Positions 59,342 through 64,000 of a stretch of 64,000 bases of DNA are shown piece by piece; within the stretch, counting starts at the first letter, position 1; every line of letters begins with the position of its first letter. The translations under genes were made by a program, and so were the position numbers. Origin of the DNA: G963663315 sp963668255 (GTDB taxonomy: Bacteria > Pseudomonadota > Gammaproteobacteria > Arenicellales > Poriferihabitantaceae); NCBI GenBank assembly GCA_965116595.1, contig OZ220708.1, positions 186,001-250,000 of the forward strand, given 5' to 3'. Under the pieces are notes generated by a model that did no database searches, was not told where the DNA came from, and saw only the letters and a program-made list of their open reading frames with translations.

Positions 59342-60370
59342 GTGACTATTTCACATAAAACCAGGGTTCATATCAAGAATAACCATTTCTCTGCCGATAC
59401 CTTCCCGAATACCCCGGAAGGCGAAGCTGTCTTCACCATCACCCGGCAGAGATACCAGCGCAGCGCCGGGGATTATCCCGATATTGCCCGGCAACTGGAT
59501 GTTTTCATCGACTGGGACACGGACCATTTCGAGGAGTCGATGGCCGATGCAGAAGTGTTGGTCGCCTGGGATCTGCCGGTTGACAATCTTGCCGACAGGG
59601 CGCCCAACCTGAAATGGATTCACATTATTGGCGCCGGGGTTGAACATCTGACTCCGATGGACTGGCTGCCAGACGGTGTACAACTGACCAACAATAAAGG
59701 CGTACATTCAGCGAAAGGAGGCGAATTCGGGCTGATGTCGATACTGATGCTGCATAATGCCATGCCGACTATTGTCCACAATCAGCGCAGCGCTCTCTAC
59801 GATTCGATTTACTCAACACCGATCGCGGGGAAAACCCTGGTCCTGATCGGGGTCGGCAGCATCGGCAAGTCTGTGGCCGCCCATGCCAGGGCCATTGGCA
59901 TCCATGTGATCGGGGTTTCCCGTCATGGCCGTCCGGTTGATCAGGTTGATCAAATGGTGTCAGTGGAGCAACTGGATCAGGTATTGCCGAAAGCTGATTT
60001 TGTGTTTGTCGTCACCCCGTTGACAGATGAAACCCGAAATCTTCTGGACCGGCGCCGACTCAACCTGCTCAAACCAGGCGCTGGGCTGGTCAATATCGGG
60101 CGCGCCGCAGTGGTAGATTATCCGGCGCTGGTTGAAAAACTGGAAGACGGCTCCATCTCGGGCGCAATCCTGGATGTATTCGATCAGGAACCCCTGCCGC
60201 CGGACTCCCCTTACTGGAACGTGCCCAACCTGATTGTTACGCCCCATGTTTCCGCAGATGACGGACACGCATACGTTTCAATGACCCTGTCCGTATTTTT
60301 TGAGAACATGAAGCGATATCTGGCCGGCGAACCGTTGCAGAATCAGGTCAATCCCGACCTGGGTTACTGA
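59342..60370 (+). CDS. D-2-hydroxyacid dehydrogenase (GhrA/HprA-like)
   Basis: 342 residues. Substrate domain with LVAWDLPVDNLADRAPNLKW and IHIIGAGVEHL; NAD domain with LVLIGVGSIGKSVAAHARAI (GxGxxG); catalytic Arg in LVNIGRAAVVD, Glu in LDVFDQEPLPPDSPYWN and His in LIVTPHVSADD. It reduces glyoxylate, hydroxypyruvate or a larger 2-keto acid. It follows the oxygenase gene by 12 bases, so may act on a product of that pathway. The start lies at GTG 59342; the domain's first recognisable strand begins about 25 residues in. Confidence 0.84.
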   Translation: MTISHKTRVHIKNNHFSADTFPNTPEGEAVFTITRQRYQRSAGDYPDIARQLDVFIDWDTDHFEESMADAEVLVAWDLPVDNLADRAPNLKWIHIIGAGVEHLTPMDWLPDGVQLTNNKGVHSAKGGEFGLMSILMLHNAMPTIVHNQRSALYDSIYSTPIAGKTLVLIGVGSIGKSVAAHARAIGIHVIGVSRHGRPVDQVDQMVSVEQLDQVLPKADFVFVVTPLTDETRNLLDRRRLNLLKPGAGLVNIGRAAVVDYPALVEKLEDGSISGAILDVFDQEPLPPDSPYWNVPNLIVTPHVSADDGHAYVSMTLSVFFENMKRYLAGEPLQNQVNPDLGY

Positions 60371-60415
60371 ACCTCGTTTCCACCGCGCCGGCTTGCTCTG
60401 GGTTATGATCAGGGT

Positions 60416-62590
60416 ATGCCATTATCGACAAGACAGATATTTTCCGGTAAAACCATCCCGGCGCTGTCGGTCGGCTTCACCTCGGGTCTGGGTCTGCTCG
60501 TTGCCCAGATTTCCTTCGGCAGCTTCATATTTTCCGGGCCGTTGGCCCCGTATTCCTCCCAGGGTATCGGTCTGATACTGTTCGGTAATTTTGCCACCTG
60601 TCTGATCATTGCCCTGCTCGGCTGCTGGCGCGGCACGATTGCGGGATTGTCTCCCGCGCTGGTCCTCATCATGGCCACGATTGGATTCACAATGGCCGCC
60701 GAAGGGGAAGCCCTGTTCGTCACCACGGCGGCGGCGCTGATGATCGGCGCCGTCATAACCGGCTTGTGCTGCCTCGTGATCGGATATTTTCGACTCTCCA
60801 ATCTGGTGCGCTTCATTCCCTGGCCGGTGTCTGGCGGATTCGTGGCCGGAATCGGAGGAGCGGTATGCCTGGCGGCCATGTCACTGATGGGAGCGGACCC
60901 CGATTGGCGAACGCTTCCGGCGCTTGTGGAATCCCCGACGTTCTGGAAATGGAGTCCGGGCGCGGCGTACGGGGTCGCCCTGTATCTCGCGATGAGGCGC
61001 TGGCGCAACCCACTCATTCTGCCGGTGAGCGTCGCGCTTTTTGTCGGCGCTTATCATTTCGCCCTCGACACCCTGGGGATATCCGGCAGTGAAGCGAAGG
61101 CCGCGGGACTGTTGCTGACGAGTACTGCGGAAGGCCACCTGTGGCCGACCTTGCAACCGTCCGACCTGATGCTTGTGGACTGGACCGCAATGACCATGCA
61201 GTTGCCGGCCATTCTGACGCTGATACTGATCGCGCTCATCTGCATCATCATGAATTTTGCGGGCCTTGAAATGGCCACGGACCAGGAACTGGACTGGAAC
61301 CGCGAGTTCAAGACTACGGGGCTTGCGAGTGCGCTCTCCGGTTTCGGCGGCTGCACGGTGGCAACCATAGTCATACCCGCCTCGCTCCGCAGCAAATTGT
61401 TCGGCGCCACCACCCGTCTGACCGGCGTCGTCGCGGCCCTCGTCATCGGCGGGGCGCTACTGCTGGGAGACGGGATACTGGAACTGGTCCCGGTGCCACT
61501 CGCTGGAGGTATCCTGTTCTTCGCCGGTTTTGGCATGCTGGATGAAGGGCTCGTAAGAAGCCGCAAACGCCTGCCCTGGACGGAATACGGCATCATCGTA
61601 TTGATCTTCTTCGTGATCATCGTCTTCGGACTGTTCGAGGGCGTGGCCGCCGGAATGGTGGCGGCCCTGGTATTCTTCGCCGTGCACCTCAGCCGCACCG
61701 ATGTGATCGAATCCTGGTTCACCGCGCGCAAACACCGGAGCGGCAAGGTCCGTCCGATCCCGGACCGCGCCATCCTGATGGAAAGGGGCGACCGGGTGCA
61801 TGTCTGCCAACTGCGTGGATACATCTTTTTCGGCAGCGTCTGCCCATTGGCCGACCGCCTGAAGCGGCTCCTGGACGACGCTTCTCGGCCGGACTGCCTG
61901 ATACTGGATTTCAGCGCCGTTTACGGCTTTGACTTTTCGGCGGTGAATGTCCTTTGCAGGTTTCTGCAGACGGCGAACGCGAGCGGGGTACAGGTGGCCC
62001 TTTGCGCCCTGCCGGAACCGTTGAGGAACGGTTTGGAACGCAACCTTCCACCCGGAGAATTTGCATCGCTCCGGATCGAACCGGACACGGAGCGTGCCCT
62101 GGAGCGCTGCGAGGAGATGGTCATCGCGGACTGGAGAGAAGAGGCAAACGCGACCGACGAACAGCGCACCTCTCTGCTGGAGCGCGTCTCGGACGACCTC
62201 GAACGCCATCTGGAGCGGCAAATTCATTTCGAGGACTTGATGGACGAGCTTCAAAACTGGCTGAATCCCTGCCAGTACTCCGCCGACGCAGCGCTCTCGG
62301 AGCCGGGCGCTTCGCACAAAAATCTGCAATTTCTGATTTCCGGCCGGGCTTCCGCCTACAATTCCGTCGGCGCGCGTGTTCATCAGTACGGCCCCGGCGA
62401 TGCGGTCTGGCCGGTCGGTACGGAGAATGACGGGACGACTTCGGTGATTGCTGACGAAGCCTGCCGGACGATGGCGCTGACGCCGGCAACCCGGGACTGG
62501 CTGGAACAGCATGAGGAGAGGTTAGCCCTCAAGCTGTACCGATACCTGCTTGCCGGGCGTTTCCGGAACGAGTCGGGAACCGGCCGGTAA
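60416..62590 (+). CDS. SulP-family anion transporter with STAS and C-terminal cNMP-like domain
   Basis: 724 residues. About ten membrane segments fill residues 10-430 (FTSGLGLLVAQISFGSFIFS, GTIAGLSPALVLIMATIGFT, VAALVIGGALLLGDGILELV, IIVLIFFVIIVFGLFEGVAA). A STAS domain follows (about 455-560, VCQLRGYIFFGSVCPLADRL, CLILDFSAVYGFDFSAVNVL). The last 140 residues contain a charged helix and a region like a cyclic-nucleotide-binding domain (KNLQFLISGRASAYN, HQYGPGDAVWPVG). Transported anion unknown (sulfate, bicarbonate or dicarboxylate). The gene is more GC-rich than its neighbours, suggesting separate origin. Confidence 0.85.
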   Translation: MPLSTRQIFSGKTIPALSVGFTSGLGLLVAQISFGSFIFSGPLAPYSSQGIGLILFGNFATCLIIALLGCWRGTIAGLSPALVLIMATIGFTMAAEGEALFVTTAAALMIGAVITGLCCLVIGYFRLSNLVRFIPWPVSGGFVAGIGGAVCLAAMSLMGADPDWRTLPALVESPTFWKWSPGAAYGVALYLAMRRWRNPLILPVSVALFVGAYHFALDTLGISGSEAKAAGLLLTSTAEGHLWPTLQPSDLMLVDWTAMTMQLPAILTLILIALICIIMNFAGLEMATDQELDWNREFKTTGLASALSGFGGCTVATIVIPASLRSKLFGATTRLTGVVAALVIGGALLLGDGILELVPVPLAGGILFFAGFGMLDEGLVRSRKRLPWTEYGIIVLIFFVIIVFGLFEGVAAGMVAALVFFAVHLSRTDVIESWFTARKHRSGKVRPIPDRAILMERGDRVHVCQLRGYIFFGSVCPLADRLKRLLDDASRPDCLILDFSAVYGFDFSAVNVLCRFLQTANASGVQVALCALPEPLRNGLERNLPPGEFASLRIEPDTERALERCEEMVIADWREEANATDEQRTSLLERVSDDLERHLERQIHFEDLMDELQNWLNPCQYSADAALSEPGASHKNLQFLISGRASAYNSVGARVHQYGPGDAVWPVGTENDGTTSVIADEACRTMALTPATRDWLEQHEERLALKLYRYLLAGRFRNESGTGR

Positions 62591-62887
62591 CGGATGAATT
62601 CCCCTCCTTGAAGTGATTCGCTGCGACAGCCACCCTGTTGTCAACCGCCCTCGCGGGCGCCCAGGAACCGGGCGCTATGATCGAATGGCCGTACGTTGGC
62701 GCCGGGCCGGATGCCGCGCTTGTCGCCTTCGCGCGACCGCAGTATCCAGGCCCGTGCTGACCAGCATCAGGGGCGGTTTTGATTGACTATTGACCCGTTC
62801 AGGGGCAAAATACCGCGCACCATCAAACTTCCCGGGAATTATTTGGTAAAATCGGAAATCCGGCGTAAACCCTGTAATTTCCTGAGT
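62591..62887. other. Convergent intergenic region, no gene seen
   Basis: 297 bases between the SulP and trxA stops. The first half is GC-rich with a small hairpin (CCGCCCTCGCGGGCG near 62646). The only plus frame (ATG 62678, MIEWPYVGAGPDAALVAFAR) is 27 codons long without a recognised homologue. It may be a fragment of a lost gene or spacer. Confidence 0.5.
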
Positions 62888-63217
62888 TCAGTCAAGATTA
62901 CTGTCGATAAACGCTGCGAGTTGGGATTTTGAAACCGCTCCCACTTTGGTTGCTTCGACATTTCCGTTCTTGAACAGCATCAGAGTAGGGATTCCGCGAA
63001 TTCCGTACTTCGGGGGGGTTTCCGGGTTTTCATCAATGTTGAATTTGGCAATCTTGATTTTTTCGCCGTATTCTTCTGCGAGTTCATCAATGATTGGAGC
63101 AATCATTTTGCACGGTCCGCACCACTCGGCCCAATAGTCGATCAGAACCGGTTCACTTGCATTGAGAACTTCCTGTTCGAATGATTCATCGCTCACATGT
63201 ACAATATTTTTAGACAT
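62888..63217 (-). CDS. trxA: Thioredoxin
   Basis: 109 residues, the classic size. The redox site is WAEWCGPCKMIAP (CGPC), with the cis-Pro in GIRGIPTLMLFKNG and the buried Asp in LIDYWAEW. It reduces disulfides in ribonucleotide reductase, methionine sulfoxide reductase and others. It is divergent from rhlB by 127 bases, the same arrangement as in E. coli and other gammaproteobacteria. Confidence 0.97.
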   Translation of the reverse strand: MSKNIVHVSDESFEQEVLNASEPVLIDYWAEWCGPCKMIAPIIDELAEEYGEKIKIAKFNIDENPETPPKYGIRGIPTLMLFKNGNVEATKVGAVSKSQLAAFIDSNLD

Positions 63218-63344
63218 AGTAATTTATTTTCAGATTATTTTAATTAAGACAATATGCTGTGATACCCGCAGTTAATCAAGTACTTCAGCTAAATTAATTT
63301 CCCGGACCGACCCATACATTATATCTCTACAATATCTCGAAAAC

Positions 63345-64000
63345 ATGACCGAAACACATCTTACTGATCAAAAATTCGATGATTTCAATTTGGTTGACAC
63401 CCTGAAAAAAGGAGTCGCCGAAGCCGGGTTTGAATTTTGCACGCCAATACAGGCGAGCGCCTTGCCGGTTGCCCTTGAGGGCCGCGATGTCGCAGGTCAG
63501 GCTCAGACCGGGACCGGGAAAACCATTGCTTTCCTGCTTGCCCTCTGTAACCACCTTTTGATCACGCCCGCACCTGAAAACAAAAAGCCCCTGGATACTC
63601 GTGCGCTGATACTGGCGCCAACAAGAGAACTGGCTATCCAGATATACAAGGACGCGGAAACGCTGGCGCAACATTCCGGTCTGACGCTTGGGCTGATTTA
63701 TGGAGGAACAGGTTATGAAGAACAGAAACAGGTCCTGGCAAAGGGTGTCGATATTCTGATCGGCACGCCGGGACGGCTGATTGATTTCTACAAGCAGAAA
63801 CTGTTTGGCCTCAACACTGTCCAGGTAGCGGTACTCGACGAGGCAGACCGCATGTTTGATCTTGGGTTTATCAAGGATATCCGATTCCTGCTGCGACGAA
63901 TGCCCAAACCGGAAGATCGACTCAATATGCTGTTTTCAGCAACCCTCTCCTTTCGGGTAATGGAATTGGCTTATGAGCATATGAACGACCCGGAAGAAAT
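63345..64000 (+). CDS. rhlB: ATP-dependent RNA helicase RhlB, 5' part
   Basis: The first 218 codons are present; the gene runs off the window end. DEAD-box motifs in order: Q motif (FEFCTPIQASALP), motif I (AQTGTGKTIAFLL), Ia (APTRELAIQIYKD), Ib (TPGRLIDF), II (VLDEADRMFDLGF, a DEAD box) and III (MLFSATL). The N-terminus (LTDQKFDDFNL) and the link to trxA favour RhlB, the RNase E degradosome helicase, over other DEAD-box proteins. Start ATG 63345. Confidence 0.92.
   Translation, partial: MTETHLTDQKFDDFNLVDTLKKGVAEAGFEFCTPIQASALPVALEGRDVAGQAQTGTGKTIAFLLALCNHLLITPAPENKKPLDTRALILAPTRELAIQIYKDAETLAQHSGLTLGLIYGGTGYEEQKQVLAKGVDILIGTPGRLIDFYKQKLFGLNTVQVAVLDEADRMFDLGFIKDIRFLLRRMPKPEDRLNMLFSATLSFRVMELAYEHMNDPEE

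Noticed and set aside
61457..62512. Minus-strand open frame of 351 codons
   Set aside because: Antisense to the GC-rich SulP gene, where long shadow frames are expected.

Overview
The window looks like a chromosome segment of a gammaproteobacterium, probably marine or living with a marine host. The evidence is the gene content and order: nit-tldD with pmbA, rppH, prfC, uup, pgeF, and divergent trxA/rhlB as in E. coli, combined with genes for breaking down marine osmolytes (DMSP, carnitine). No 16S rRNA is present, so the placement is an inference. Intergenic regions carry two families of short palindromic repeats, called here family A (CTCCCCCTTGAGGGGGAG hairpin ending in a run of G) and family B (GGACAGGC-N6-GCCTGTCC hairpin).

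Layout. 1-5.8 kb: thiamine operon thiC-thiO-thiS-thiG-thiDE (minus strand) behind a clear TPP riboswitch. 6-15.5 kb: housekeeping genes (rppH, tldD/pmbA, nitrilase, SleB-like hydrolase, prfC, uup, pgeF) and tRNA-Ser(UGA). 15.8-17.8 kb: an AbiEi/AbiEii type IV toxin-antitoxin pair with an operator-like inverted repeat, and a 5'-truncated ParD-like antitoxin. 17.8-20.4 kb: YbdK-type ligase, NfeD and SPFH membrane proteins. 20.5-29.6 kb: a minus-strand catabolic operon predicted to take gamma-butyrobetaine/carnitine to glycine betaine (BKACE, carnitine dehydrogenase-thioesterase fusion, SDR, acyl-CoA dehydrogenase, ADP-forming acyl-CoA synthetase, CaiD-like hydratase) and ending in a DddP-like DMSP lyase. 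30.2-33.6 kb: a 111-bp triplicate tandem repeat and divergent dmdA-like/dmdB-like genes for DMSP demethylation.

33.6-46.7 kb is a defence island built around a type I restriction-modification system (hsdM, hsdS, hsdR). It is unusual in several ways. Two nearly identical DUF559 (Vsr-like nuclease fold) cassettes, each flanked by family A palindromes, occur in it: one free-standing before hsdM and one inserted in frame inside hsdS. Another family A palindrome is inserted in frame in hsdM. An HEPN/MNT toxin-antitoxin pair lies between hsdM and hsdS, and its MNT antitoxin is fused in frame to HsdS. A separate module (C5-cytosine methyltransferase, GHKL/MORC-like ATPase, small protein) sits between a 47-codon remnant of an hsdR 5' end and an intact hsdR.

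46.7-64 kb returns to metabolism: an orphan HisA-like gene, formate-tetrahydrofolate ligase, an NAD-linked molybdenum formate dehydrogenase (FdhA plus a NuoE-NuoF fusion), sucCD, pyruvate kinase, a Rieske ferredoxin/oxygenase/2-hydroxyacid dehydrogenase cluster, a SulP transporter, trxA, and the 5' part of rhlB, cut by the window edge. DmdA (methyl transfer to THF), Fhs and formate dehydrogenase together could oxidise methyl groups from DMSP or betaine to CO2. That link is inferred from co-occurrence, since the connecting folate enzymes are not in the window.
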